DNA of 64,000 bases from Candidatus Omnitrophica bacterium UBA6233 (GCA_002440965.1 DJWJ01000026.1:62001-126000); one strand, 5' to 3'. Positions 12,201-27,200 are shown, counted from the first letter of the stretch. The notes: generated by a model not told the origin, from the letters alone. Numbers and translations: made by a program.

Positions 12201-15200
12201 TATAAAGCGTCTTCTCTTCCCCTGCGGCCAGCTCGAGATTAAAAGGAGAAAAGGCGCACGGGGTCCTGCCAATAGTTACCTGATTGGCCGGATACCGGAA
12301 ATCTTTTTCCTTTGAGAAACAAACCGGCGTCGAGAAAGCGGTGTCCTGTCCGAATACCTGCTGAGGATCGACAACCGGCTTTATAATCCTCGGCCCTTCT
12401 TTGGTATGAATAAAACTTAAGTAGAAATTCCCTTCTTCTATATGAATCACCTCGGGTTTATCCGCAATTTCTACACCAAGCTTAAAGAACGGGACGCCGT
12501 TTTCAAGATTCTTAACCGTAAACCAGGCTTCGGCAGTCCGGGACACATGTTTAAGCAGCCAATCATTAATGTATGCAGGAGCGATCTGCGGCAGGCCGTC
12601 CAGCAACTGCATCTTTACCGGCTTCTTGCCCGTATTTTTTAGGGAAACGCTCCTGATTAAACCGGCGAAGGTGTCGTTGGGAACAGTGGCGTAATCTACG
12701 GTTATCCCGATGCCGGCAGACGGATTGCGTTCGGCTATCGTCAGGCCGTGCGAGCTAATCCGCATATCTTCAACCGGCCCATTCTGGAACGGCTCATAGA
12801 AGGCAGTTCCCTTATCACTTGTTACCTTTATAAAAGTGCGGAAGCCGTGGGAAGCGGCCATCTGCCAGGCCTTGTTTGCCGGCCAAAATTCCAATATCGC
12901 ATGATCCTTATCCTTTGTGCCGAAGCTGGCTATTCCCTGGCCGCGGTTAACATAAAACACCCACATCGGTATGCCGTATTTACCGGCGATACCGGGGAAA
13001 AAACTGGCAAACGGCTTGGCATAATTATAATTTTCGATTACAAATTCATCCTTATTGTTAAGGGAATATTTAGGGGTTTTGGAAGAAGCATCTTCGCTGG
13101 AAGCGTTTTCTTTAGGAGCAAAAATAATATTCTTGATGGCTGAATTAATCTGGCTGGTGATTTCAGGGGATTCATCCTGATGGAATGCTCTCTGCAGGTC
13201 ATTGTCTTCGTGGATAAGCAAGCTGGTTAAGGCCTTCATTGCCGGAGGGCCTTGCTTGTAAAAACCATCCAGGATAACCGAAGAATGATTAATGATCCTG
13301 TTTACTCTTTCGTAGGAACCGTAGTTAGTCAAAAGGACAAAGTTCTTTCCGGTAATCCTGCCGGTTTGCGCCAGGCCTGTTTGGCCGGGTTTAACCAGAA
13401 TTAACCGGTGAGTTGTATTAAGCAGGCTTTGACGGGTATTTTCATCCGGAATCGCAGCAATAGCCTGCTTGAGCATTTCAGCAAGAGGCCTGTAGGCAAC
13501 AGGCAGCTCTTCAATCTTAACTTTGGGGCCTAAGATATTGATAGACCTGCCTTCTTTTATGGCTTGCGCTACGTTATCTTCTGCTTCCGCCTGCAGGTTG
13601 ACGCGCACTTTAAAAGAGAGCTCTTTTTGAGAGTAGATCCAGGAGAGATCATTCCGGGAAGGGGGCGTTATTTGAATACGCGCTCTTTCCAGCATCTTTA
13701 TAATCTCTTCTTTGCCTAAGGGACCCTTCAAATTCCTTTCTTTATTTTGTATCAATTTTTCCTGAATCAAAACACGCACAGCCTGAGCTTCATCCGATGA
13801 AACCTGGATACCAATATCTTCGAAGAACTTCCTTATTGAGCTCGTTCCGCTATTGTAACCAATAACGATCCTGCACTTGCCTCCTGCCTTTTCCGGCGGA
13901 AATGGCTCATAGAGTTCCGGATGTCCTTTTAAGATAGCATCAGCATGTATTCCTGATTCGTGGGTAGAAATATAATCCCCGGTTATAGGAGCATTGGGAC
14001 GCAGAGGAATTCCGAATCTTTCCGCAACTAGCTTAGAGAGATGGGTGAGTCCTTCCGTATTAATACCTGTCTTTATTGCTAATTTATCTTCGAGCGCCAT
14101 AACTACTTCCTGCAAAGAAGCATTACCAGCTCGCTCACCAAGATTATTTACCGTAACATCAACGAAAGAGGCGCCTGCTCTGACTGCTGCCAAAGCATTA
14201 GCAGTAGCTAAGCCATAATCATTGTGCCCGTGGAAACCAATCGGAATATTGGTATTTTGGATGATATTCGACAATCTTTTTTCGAGTTCCCAGGGCGCAA
14301 ACTGGCCTTTGGTGTCTGCCAATAACACCCTATCCGCGCCAGCTTCACTGACTGCCTTGATGAATTCTATTATAAAATTATCGTCGCTATTAGTAAAATC
14401 TTCGCAAGCAACATCAACATAAAAACCTTTTTTCTTGGCGTATCGGACCACTTGAACCATGTTACTCATTACCCACTCTCTGGTTTTAGCAAGTTTATAT
14501 TGAATATGGCTATCGGACGTAGCGACAAAAATCCTGATATTTTTAAGGCCGCATTTCTCTGTCGCATCCACATCTTCAACCATCTCCCTGCTCAAGCCAA
14601 ATAATTTAGCCTTTAACCCCAAAGATAAAATGGAAGAGATAATATCTTGTTCTATCTGTCCAGTCGCAGGAAACCCGACTTCCATTTCCGGCACGCCTAT
14701 TTCGTCAATGGCGCGCGCGATAGCTAAACGCTCTTCTTTAGTTAATACCACACCCGGCGTTTGTTTACCGTCGCGCAACGTTGTATCTAATATTTTTACT
14801 CTTTCGGATGAAAGCGGTTTCTCGGGAGTCAAAATTAAAGATTTTTGAGCTACTGCTAAATCATCTTTAAAGTCATTTAACTGGCGGGGTGATAGGTTGA
14901 ATATTATTTTATTTTCCGCCTCGTTGAATCCTATTATGAGACCGAATAAACTATTCTTATCGTGATTAAAATTTTTCTCTAGCATATCTATGCTTAATTT
15001 TTCTAGCTCAGGCAGGCTAGATAATTTTTTATTTAGAAAGTCAAAATAAAGCCATTTTGTTTTTTCGTCATAGACATAATCAACCCAATTATAAGTTTGG
15101 CCCGATAAGTCTTTGCTTATCTTGGCAATGAAAGCGCTTAATACTAAAAGCCTAATAAAGTTGGCATAATTCCCTTCTATTTTTTGCTTGTTTTCTTTTT

Positions 15201-18200
15201 CTTCTCCGCTCAAAAATCTAAATAGAGATTTTGCATAATTAAATACCTTCACGGAAGGAATGTAATCCTCTATAAGCTGCCGCGTTTCGTCGGGTAAACT
15301 GTTATATTTGGATATTACTTTCTCGTATTTATCTTTGTATCTTCTAAGATCGGTTAGTCTTATTTCCTGCCTTTCTGTTCTCGTCGGCTCATCAGATAAA
15401 CCTGCTATCTTGTTTTCCAGATATCCAGCGCCTTTATACTCAGCTGCCAACCCCTTCAATCTATACAGAAGCAGAGATTCACTTAATTCAGACGGTTTCC
15501 TTACCATCTTTCGCACGTCTAGGTAATACTGCGCGCAATAATCATCGATAAATTCACCACCTCTAACCCCCCTCATGTCGGCTAATGTAAAAGGAATCAG
15601 CCAATCAAGATTCTTTTCTTGTCTATTAAAATCACCGGAATATTTTAAAAGTTTAGAAAACAGATACCCGGCTGTTCTTTCTCCAGTATACATAGTCCCT
15701 ATATCAACATGAGAATCAATAAAATACTGCGCCTCTGAAATCCTCTCTTCGGAAATACTGCTTATATATTTCTTTAGAACCTCTTTAATGAGCCGAGCAC
15801 CTATGGCGTGATGTTTTGGTTTGGAAACGATTGTTCCTATATCGTGCAACAAAGTGACTAAAAAGTAAAATTCCCTGTCTTCTTTCGTCTTTATTAAATT
15901 TCTAAGCAAGATATGATGTTTACAAAATACGGTTTCGCTTATCTCCTCCGGGCTTCTGGCGTTTTGGTTAAAAGCAACATGATTATTTTCTAGTATATTT
16001 ATAAAATGTTTGAAAACTTCCAAAGAGTGATCTTTCATACCGGCGCTTTCCAGCAAGCCGAAGAAAGGAAGCGCCCTATCTAATACCCCATCTTTTACGC
16101 TTTTATCAAAGTCTACTAATATATTGTCAGAATTGATAAATATATTTTTTATCTTTTCATAGGCTTTCGTATCGCTATCCTCAATTAGGCATTTTATTTT
16201 TTCTTCGGCCCACCACTCACCATTGAAATCTTCTGTGATCTTGCGAAATTCATCTATAGTCCTCTTGGCTACTTCATACCTTTCATCCGAACTATCAATA
16301 TCATCTCTCCTCAAGATTAACCATCTAGCGACATCCCAAAGAAAAGCGCCTGCCCCTAAAACATAAGGAATTGCCTCTAATTCTTCCATTGTAAGCTTGT
16401 GGTTGGAAAATGCTTGGTATCCTCTAAGCAAAGCAATAAAGCTGCTTCTTACATATTTCCTTTCCATCTTTAAAGCTGTCCCTAAAAGCGCGTTCTTAAA
16501 TTCTTCAATACGCGCCTGTCCTTGGCGGCTGCGTTCCCAATCAAACAATACCATAACATCATCCCTATCATCCATCCATTTGACATTGCCTGTTTTCATA
16601 TCCCCATGGATAACAGCTTGAGGCAGTTTTTTATATTTTTCTAAAGATAAATTATTTTTCAAAGAAGCAAACTGACTAAAAATAAAATCGGCATTATCCA
16701 AGAAGAGTTGTTCTGACCTTGAAAAATTTCCGCCTTTCAATATTAACCGTTGTTTTAAATTTAAGAAATCTTCTTCGGCAGTAGCAATATCAATTGCTAA
16801 TAATTCCCGTTTCTCTCCCTTAGGTATAAAACCGGACAGAACATTATGGATTGAAGCCATCATTTTACCTAATGAGAAAAACTGTTCCGGACGCATTTGT
16901 GCCCAGGTTATTTCTCTTCCATCCGGAGTATACTCTTCTAAGAACCAATACCAGTCCTTTATTTTTAGCAAATAGCCTACATGCCTTGTTTGCTGTATTC
17001 GAGCAACAGGAAGACCTTGTGCATGCAAATATAATTGCACTGAAACAATAAAATCGGCTTTTAAAGAATCGTTCGTTGCGTACTTTAAAACAAATTTTCC
17101 TTTCGGCGAATAAATTAGCAAAGGCTTTCTTAAAGAAGTGCCGCCGATTAAATCCTCATATTGAACTTGATTCAGTGAATTTACCCCTAAATCGTAATTC
17201 TGTATGATTGCATTGGCTTTTTCCTGCCCGGTTACGACTACTTTTCTCAAATAATCTTTAATCCTCATTGAAGATAATCGCCAAAGAGGAGTATTATCAG
17301 CATCTGTTTGCGAAGACGAAGGAAAACTATATTCCTGGACAAGCTGCGCTGCTTTAATGGCTGCGCCTCTGGCGGCATTGGCATCTTTAACCAAAGTCAC
17401 TTCTATTATCTCTTGTATGTTTAAATCTTTGCTGTATTGGTTGACATACTTCTGCAACAATCTCTGACGTATCTTGCCTGTCCCGGCTGCGGTTGTTCCG
17501 CCGCCAAAGGCAAATTTTGTCTTACCAGTTAACTTATAGAGGAATATCACATGCTGGGCTTCGCGCTGCTCGACAATATCCCATACTTCTAAGGATAACT
17601 TCACTAGCTCGCTGTCGCTATCCAGTTTCAAGGAGGTATCCAGAGGATTTATGCCGCTTGCGGCTAAGCCGATATGCTCTACTTCTATTTTACTTATCCC
17701 AAGTTGTTTTAATTTTTCAGTTAACCCTATCTGATTGGCTACTGCCATGATCCCGCGGATGCTGCCTGCCCAATCCTCATAAGAGCCTAGCGGTGAATTC
17801 TCTGCCCTTGATTCTATACCATCTTTTACGTTGAATATCTGATGGCCGCCTTCATTGGCCCCAGCCACTACTTCACCGTTTTCTATCTGCTGCACGCCTA
17901 TTCCTGAGCCGGTAATTAATATAACCGCATCTTTAAAGCCTGCCAGCTGGGCTATACTTAAGCCCCATCCGGTCATGTCATTGCCGTAACCAAGCAAGGC
18001 ATCCCCTAAAATATTGCGCAGATCCTCAATAAATGTGTTTGCCTCGGACAGGCCTGTTCCCATATCTTTTCCAAAGCCCCGGCTTAATTCGCCCAGGCTT
18101 GCCATACGGTCATGGGCGTAATCCGGATTTCCCGGAAGATTAATAAAGAGCGCGCTAACCTTTCCATACTTGGCTTCTACCGCTGTTTTTAGTTCCTGGA

Positions 18201-21200
18201 CAAAATTTACCAGCCGATTGCTGAATTCCTTACCGCTATCGCCAACTTCTAGTTTTTCATATTTAAAGGCGTAACGGTAGCGCAGCGATTTATCCTGTTT
18301 CCTGAGTTCTTTCTCATTTGCTGCCTCAGGCGACAATTCATCAGTTACATCCTTACCGTCTACCAATACGCATGATTTTATGCCCTGTCCGCCTACATCA
18401 AGGCCTATGGTAACCATTGTCTTAGGCAGGGTTATTTTTCTGTTTTTATAACACTGCTCTATTAATTCTTTTAACCCGATTGGGCTTTTTGCCTTAAAAT
18501 CTTCCGGCTTATATATTATCTCTACTCTATTTCCGGCATTGGCTTTGCTTAATAATGGCGCGCCTGTTTCCTTAAAGTATTTATCTAATGATTTGATTGC
18601 TGCTTCTTCGATGTCGCCTCTGCAGATTGATGAATCGTTTTCGTAGGCCTCCACATAGATATGCTCTGTCGGGCCATTACCTAAAGCCAACCCTTGGGCG
18701 TATAATTTGGCGATGTAGCTGCGGTATATTGTTTCTGCCTGGCCCTTATTTAGCTTGGCTGGATCAGGAATTCTAATTTCTACTGCCCGGCCGTTATCCG
18801 CGGTTAATCTCACGGTTATTACTTTGGCAGACTGCTTAACCACAGACTGGATATTCTTTTCGATGTTGATATATTCTGTGGAAGTCCCATTTATTTTTGG
18901 AAGCGCTTTCCTGGAAGGTAAAATAAAAGATTTTTGAGCTGCTGCAGAGCTTTTCCTATTGTCAAATGTGTCTGCATCGTCGGTTTTTTGTTTTTCAACA
19001 TTCAGTACAGATACTTTCTGCAAAAGTTCTTTGGCGGCAGAGCGGATCTCAGGAGTGGCGCCGGGATTACTTAAAACGGCATCCATCTTATCGGTAACGA
19101 ACCTTATTTCATTACCCATCACCAAAGGAACAGCATAGATAATCAAGAGGGCTTGCTCTTCAAATGTTAAAGGCGATGAATAGTCTAAGAGGTTTAAAGA
19201 TCTGGCGGACGCCTGATCACGGCTTTCAAAACCGGCCATTAGTTCTATAGCCTGAAACTTTCTTTCCAAAACACCGAATGTCCCTAAAAGGCCTTTAACG
19301 GTATCTTTATCCTTAAATGCAATCAGGGCGTCTAAGGCTCCGCGGAAATCCTCGGGGGAATCCAGCCGGCAATATAGTTCATAAACCACTTTTTCGCGAA
19401 GCCAGCTTGCCAGAGACCCCTGCGAATGCTTGAGCCACTTTAACCACTTAGGCCAGATAGATTCTGGCGTAGAACAGATGGTTTCATTAATCACCTTAGT
19501 AGCTATCTTGTCTTCCAGCCAGCGCGATGCATCGTTCCAACACAAAAATACCAGTGTCAGAGGAATTGCGGCACTTAAAAATAACCCAAACGGGGTCATA
19601 TGAGAAGAACTATGGGGTATATATGAGGTTGCGGCCAAGGCGGGGGCGGCGAAGAAAACAGCGCCGGCAATCGCCATTAAGGCTAAAAGCAAAACCTGGG
19701 TGGAGCCTTTCTGATTATCAAAACCTATATCATCGCTTTTTTGTTTTTCAACATTCAGGACAGATACTTTCTGTAAAAGTTCTTTGGCGGCGGAGCGGAT
19801 CTTAAGGGTAGCGTAGGGATTCCTTAAGACAGCATCCATCTCATCGGCAACAAATTTTCTGTTATTCCCCATCACCAGGGGCACAGTTTCAAGGATAAGA
19901 AGCGCCTGCTCTTCAAAGGTCAAAGGCGCTATGTCATCCAAAAGCCCGAGGAATTGACCGGGGAGCCGGTCGTGGCTTCTAAAACTACCCATCACACTAA
20001 CCGCTTGAAGTTTCTTTTCCAGCATACCGAAGGGGCCTAAAAGGCCCTTGACGGTATCTTTGTCTTTCAATATAACGATGGCGTTTAACGCTCCGCGGAA
20101 ATCCCTGAAAGAATTCAGCCGGCAATATAACTCATAAACCACTTTTTCGCGAATCCAGTTTGCCAGAGGGCCCTGTGAATGCTTGAGCCATTTCAACCGC
20201 TTAGGCCAGATAGATTCTGGCGCGGAATACCCGACAATCACCTTAGCGGTTATCTTATCTTTCAGCCAGCGCGATACATCGCTCCAGCATAAAGAAACCA
20301 CTATCAGAGGAATAATAACTCTTAAAAATAACCCAAACGGCGTAATATGAGAAGAGGTGTAGGGTATGGATGAGGTTGCGGCAAAGGCGGAGGTGGTAAG
20401 GAAAATAAATCCTAAGAAAATACCTAGCACCTTGAGTTTATTCTGCAACTCAGAAATATTTTTTCTGGCTCTCTGCTGGGCTTCTGCATTTGCCTCCATT
20501 CTAACCTCTCTGAGATGGCGAGCCTTATCAAGGGTAATTTCTGCATTGCATTGGACCTCCAAGCGCTTTCCATAGCTCTCTCCTGTCAAGCCTATCTCGA
20601 GCTGTTGGTTGGAATTACGCATTTCTATCTCTAAAACAGTCTTCGTATAATCTGCGATTATCTTATATGCCTCTGCTCCTAAATTGCATAATTCCTCTTT
20701 TGCGCGCTCCAGCTTGAATTCCAATGCCTGTTTCTTGAGTTGCTCTATATGCTCCGGTTTAGCGCTGGGGTCATCGGCATAGCTTTCATGCAAAGCTACA
20801 TGCTCTTTGGCAAAACTAATAAGCAATTCTTCTTCATCGAGCAGGTTAAAGAGCCTGGCTATTCTTTCTCTTTCAGAGGGATTTTGCCAATCCCGGCTGT
20901 TGGTTAGAGGTAATTTACGAATCTCTTCTGAGGAGATATCGTATTGCTCTCTAAGGAAAATAAGCTCGTCTCTATTTACTTTTTCACCGGCACGGCGGGC
21001 TTTCCTTTTGCCGCTAACAATAAGGTAGTTGAGTAAAACTGCGGAATAGAGCGTTTCGTCTACCATCTCTGCCATATAGGCTAAATCAGGATTTTTCTCT
21101 TGGCATTCCAAATAAATATCATGCATAAACCCGGGTGTGATGTTGTGGAAATCACCTTCATCAAATTTATTGAACGTCTGTTTTAAAGAATTGAAGGAAG

Positions 21201-24200
21201 CGCAGGAAACTTCCAGCTTGCGCTTATCTCCGGGTGTAAGTTTTATATCCAGCTTTTTAAATAATTTTAATATAGTGCTCGTCTTAGTTTCTGTGCTGCT
21301 GGAAAGGCCAGACACAACCTCTTTGGCAATAAACATGATATCTTTTTGCGCCTGGAGAACGATTATCTCTTTATTACGAAGATTAGGATATTTCCGGAGT
21401 AAGCTTGCGTAAGCAAGGATGATTTGCAGCGCTCTTTCAATCCTTTCCTTGCCAAATTTATATCCGGGTGCGCTAAGGATAGTCTTTACTTTTTTTGTAT
21501 CTAAGTTACCCTTGGCATCACTTATCTTAGCAGCATAATGGATTTTTTTAGTTGCTTTGTTGTAATAGACTATCCTTTCCCCGCAATAGTCTTCCAGCGC
21601 TTTAACTACTTGAGCCGGCCCTTTGAATAGCCTGAACCCTTTACAGCTAAAACTAAACAGTTCCTCGGAAAGCGGTTTCTTGAAGAGCAAAAATAAAATT
21701 CCCACGACAGTTAAAGTTATTATTCCAAAGAGGGATTGCACTGGGATAGAGTTTATTGGCCCTGCGGCAAATGCGGAGGTGGCGAAGAAAAAGATAGCTG
21801 CTAATAAGGTACCGGCAATCGCCATTAAGGCTATAAACAAAACCTGAGCGGAGCCTTTTTGATTATCCGGCCGGGGAGCAGGGATGTGGCGAAATAAGGA
21901 AAATTTACCGGCCTTCTCTGGCATAAAGGCCAAGAATTCTCTTTCTACTCCCAGGCGTGAACGTACGATACCCTTGAAGCCTGCTGCTTCCCGGGCCAAG
22001 CGGATAAATAAATCAATTCCATCTACCTCGTCTACGCCTTTGCCGAAGTTCTCGCCCACGCTTGAGCCTAAAACAATTAAATTAGTAAAACCTTCCTTAG
22101 GATAGGCTTCTTTGAAGGCTCGCATAGCCATACCTAAATCTCTGCCGGCTTCGCTGATAAAATCCAATGCCAGCCTATCTCCATTTTGGGCCTTTTCTTC
22201 AAGATGAGCATCCTCCAAAGGTAAAATTTCGCCGGCCCCGGAGAATTCTTGCCATCTCTTGGCTAACCCCGGCCCCGAGAGATAATCCTCCAGGCTCCTT
22301 TCGTCCGGAGTCAATTCTCCCGGATCTTTCTGGCCCAACCAACTGCCATCCGGCTTGGGTTGATATCTCCATTCTTTTGTCTTTAGATTATAGATAAGAT
22401 GATGCCCTAACTCGCCCAAGCCCCAGCTTACTTTATCGGACTTATAACAAGGCTTGCCGTCCTTTAGAATACCTGCTCCTACGCCTGTGCCTAAAATAAG
22501 GAATGTGCCGCTAACCAGAATTTGTTTATTTGGATTATACAGAGCTCCGTCGGGATGCTTGTTCTCTCCTTTTACGGCAGCACCGCCGTCATGCAATATC
22601 TCAACCCTAAGCCTTCTGTCAAATCGCCCTTTCACTAATTCTTCCAAGGCTCTTTTAAGATTAAAATCCTGGAACCCGCCGGGAATATTCGGAGCGCTGA
22701 CTATCCCCTCATCATAATTGCCGGGCCCTGCCCAGGAAATACCGATTTTTCTTATCTGCTTAATGCTGATTTTATTGTCTTCAAGGATTCTTACAATCTC
22801 TTCTACTATTATGGATAAAATTTGTTTTCGAATTTCCTCCAAGGGAAGATTCTTATCAATAACATCTTCCCATTTTGTTTTGGCAATTTTACCTACCAGC
22901 CCTTCGACATCAAGGATAACCACAGCAACTTTAGTGCCTCCTATGCTTAGGCCGATGTTCAGTCTCCTGAAGGAGCTCATCACAAAAGAAGCCAGGCTCT
23001 TTAGCTGATGCTTGGTGTTGTGCAGGGAAGTTTTTAGCATGCTGGTAAGTTTAGTAAGCATCATTCCTGCCGGGATAAAGCTTACAGCCAAGACACGCAG
23101 GGGAATTACGGAAGAACGCTGGTAGATGATGATACACTTCTTAGTAAGACGACTCAGTGATTTAAAGACTATAAGCTTAAGATGTATCCTCCCCTTGTAG
23201 TCGGTAATAGAAATTGTTCTGGCAAGCCTATGGGAAGCGTTAATTATTTCAGTTTCTCCCTCCTGTTCCTTTCGTAAGCTAATTAATTGAGTGCGGAAAA
23301 CAGCATCATACGAAATATTGCTTAAAGTAAAATAGCTTAAAGCAATCCAGAGAGCGGGTAGAGCAGGAATAAGAGTAAGTATAATGTTCTTGGTAGAATA
23401 ATAGATACTTAAGCTAAGGATAGTTCCTATAAGGAGGCTAATGCCAGCATCCCTGAGGGCGCTAAAGACGTTTAGGTTAAGGGTAGAGATTGTGTCTTGG
23501 GTATGCTTTAAACCCAGTCTTTGCTCAAGGGTCGGCGGCTGGTTGGCAATTTTAGCCTTAAGAGAACCGGGAAGATTGATTACCTTATTCCAGGCTGCTT
23601 TTAAGGAATGGCCCAAGGTGTTGATATCAAGTTTTGCTGCCTTGCGGAAAGAGTTTTGGATAAAGGCTGCTACCTTGAGTGTAACTGCTTTGACTAGCTT
23701 AATGCTATTGGTTAAGTTTGCAAGCAAGGCTCTAAGAGTATTAAACAGTTTGATGAGAATGATTTCCGGAAACAAGAGGCTTAAATACAGGACGCGAGTG
23801 GCAAAAGAAGAAGCCTTGAGGAACCTGACAATATACTTCTGGGTAAGCGGCTGGAAGATTGATTCATAAGATTGGCGGCAGGACGGCTCATTACAGTTGC
23901 CAAAAGGGATTATTTCAGCTACTTTAGCAGGCTCCTGCTTGAGCTGGGTAATTGTGGATTCTTCCTTGGTTGATTCTTGTTCAAGCTGGGTAGGCGTAGC
24001 TGGCTTGATGTGGAATGCTAAGTGCTCCTGATGATCCAAGGCGGCAAAACCGATGTTCCGATAATTTAAGGCTAAGAACAGACCGAAGATAATAGTTGTA
24101 ACACGCAGCGGGTTGCTGGCGGTTAAATGATAGATGAGGTTTCCTGATACAATTGTAAGGATAGCGATGATGGCGCTTTCACGATAGATAGCCAGAGGGA

Positions 24201-27200
24201 TGGATTTCTTGGCATTATCGGCTTTCGCCGCGGGATTAGTTATCTTCTTGGAAAGCGCTTTCCCGGAAGATAAAATTAAAGATTTCGGAGCCGCGGTTAA
24301 ATCAACTTCCCGCCGGGATAATTTAGCAGTTTCCTGCACCGTAATTAATTTCGAATCATCTTCGGAAATATCAATAATGTAATTGCTAGCGTTAGGATTG
24401 TTTTTTAAAAACTCTTCGTAGCTAAATACAAGCCCGATATTGTAGAAACCCATCTGCCTATCGGCATTATTAGGAGACAATGTGCGGGTACGCATCTCAA
24501 ACTTGGCTTTAGTGCGGTCAGAATTATCTTTTAAATAGTAGCGGATATCGTAATAAGGCCTTAACTCAGGGGCATTGGCGAACTTACCATCAATAATCAC
24601 AATGGTATTTTTGTTCAATTTAAATTCTAAGTCCTTGCGTTCCTTTTCTCCGCGGATATAGGCATTGGGGATACGCAGAATATATTCCTCTTCTCCAGAA
24701 TGACGGAAGGCATCTATCTCATCCAACATCTTTAGAATTGCAGGAACATCAAAGAATGTCCTTTCCTCAAGATAAGGCTGATGAGGAATAATCCGAGAAA
24801 TTAGTTCTTCGCCTAGAAGAGCGCGCTCTTGTTGTGAGATTTCATTTCCTGCCACTAAATCCTCAATAGCATAACGCCATTCTTTTTGTTTCAAGAACAT
24901 ATCCAAACCCAAAATAACTGTTTGGTAATCTATGGATTTTAAATACTTGGATACCTCTTCAGCAATGGTTGTCTTACCTGAACCGGAAGCCCCGTCAATT
25001 GAAACTACCGCCATTTGATTGGACTTATCGCTGCTCGCTAAGTCTCTAATATCTCTACCCATATGTCCAACGATGGATTGAAGCCTCTGCCTAATCTGCT
25101 CTTCTTCAGTCATCTCGTATGGTTTTCCTGTGCGGGGGTCTATCTGCGGATGGCCGTAGTAACTTCTGGCTTTAGCAAATTCATGTACCGGGCGGGGAAC
25201 GAATGCTGCGTCGTGAGAGTTGCGATAATAGGTGGAACTGACATTCAAATCTATATCTGGATCTTTTACCAGCTGGAAAGATAATAAGGAAAGAAGGTAC
25301 TCGCAACCCATCTCCTGGGCAATCTCTTTAACCATACCATCCATCATCTCTGGGGTCATCAGGGCGCCATATTCGCCTCTTTGTATAAAGACTACGGTAA
25401 TTTCATGATTAGGGTTAGTGCCAAATTTATATTCTTTCGCAAAATAAAACTGCTGCCCGATGTATCTTCTTACTCTGGCCTCATTCTCTATTCCCAACAT
25501 ATAAAAGACATGCAATAGCTCATCGGCGTTTATTTCCAGAAAACGATGCATTTCATCCGCGCCTTCCCGTTCATTATCCGGTTCGCTTCCTAAATCCGTG
25601 GTTTTTATCAAAGGATACAATTCTGCATCGACGACCTCGTCGACATTTTTGTGGCGCTCTCTTGACGGCACGCGGTCGGATTCGGGTAAATCCTTATAAT
25701 TGATTTCGCCTTGCGTACGCCAAGTTACAGAATCAAGATCCAGGATATCAATACACATTAAAGAGATTAAAACATGCCCCCAGTTAATTGGATTAGCAGC
25801 AAGAGCCAAGAATCCAATCCTCTTTTTCCGCTTAATATCATGAATCCGCCTGTCTTCTCTTTCCTTGCCGTATTTATGTAATTTATGCTTTGCAAAAGGA
25901 TCGAGCCTTCCGCTTGCAACTTTTTTCTCGATACTCGAATATGTCCTGCCTATTGCATGATAAAGTCGAGAGAGGAAAGGCACGGTCTTCTCGTCCACTT
26001 GCGGGTCACTTGCTTCAATATCGCGCTTAATATTTTCCCAGACTTTCTTTACCGCAAGAGCCCCTTCCTGAGTGATTTCGTCTTTAGTTAAATAACCAGA
26101 ACAGCAGTTTTCTATCCTGTAAATATAATAAGCGCGCTGGCCGCCGAACTGTTCCGGAGCAAGCTCAGCCCCAAGCTTTTCATAGAAAGACATGGCATCT
26201 TCCGTGCTTTCAATCCAGAACTGCTTCAATCCCATATCCCTGGCTAATTCTACTTTCTTAAGGAACAACGCTTTCCCTATACCCTGACACTGGTAATCAA
26301 GGGATACCACCATACCGGACCATCTGCTAGTATGCCTGTCAATGGGTATACCCTGGAATCCACCAATAATCTCTCCAGTAAACGTATCTTCGGCTACATA
26401 TGTGCACTCCAAACTACGCTCACTCATCCCTACAGATCTACTAAGTGCCGCTTCAGAAAAAACCTTTGTTAAGCTTTTCAACTCTTTCTCTAGATTATTC
26501 TTATCCAAAGGCCTGATGACTATTCTTCCTTCGGTCAGAAGTTCGCAGTATGACTTATCAGGTTCTATTTTAAAGATTCGATATGCCTTAAAGAGTTCGT
26601 TTAATTCTTTGGAATTATTCTTGAAATATTTGGCGCTGGCCAAGCAGGCGGTTTCATGGGATAAGGTTTCCAATTCTATTAATTCGTGGCGAATAAGGTC
26701 ATTAATCAACGCTTGGAATAAAGAAGCAAAGAAATCTTCAGCTAAAGGCGGAGCGCGGGCGGCTAAACCCTCTAATATCGCGATCTTGCCGGGAAGAGTA
26801 TTCACATCAGCTATCTTTCCACTCTTAGCCTCGTTCACCAAGACAATAATATCATCTATTTTAGCTTGGCTGCCGAAGTTTAAAAGAGACCTCTCAACAT
26901 ATTTTCTAAAATCCTCTAGTTGCCACACGGTCGGTTTATTCACTTTATCAAGAAGCGTAGCGGGGTAGGTCGAAGATGGACTGCTACCCTTAATTTCAGC
27001 AAGCACTTTTTCTACTCTATCCTTAAGATGTCGAGGGACAACAAGATAGTATTCTTCACAATACTGTTCATTGTGTGTGCGATCCGAACCCATTGTGGCA
27101 GTCTCTACAACCAACTTCAGGTCACGATGAACTGCCTGCTCCGCCGCTTCCTGCTTTCTGTATGCAAGGCGACTAGGCTCCATAGATTCTCTAATAGCCC

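Noticed and set aside
22930..22985. A separate ROK kinase gene starting at the Met at 22978-22980
   Set aside because: The Met fits a domain start, but the frame is open upstream, no clear ribosome binding site was seen, and there is no stop before or after.
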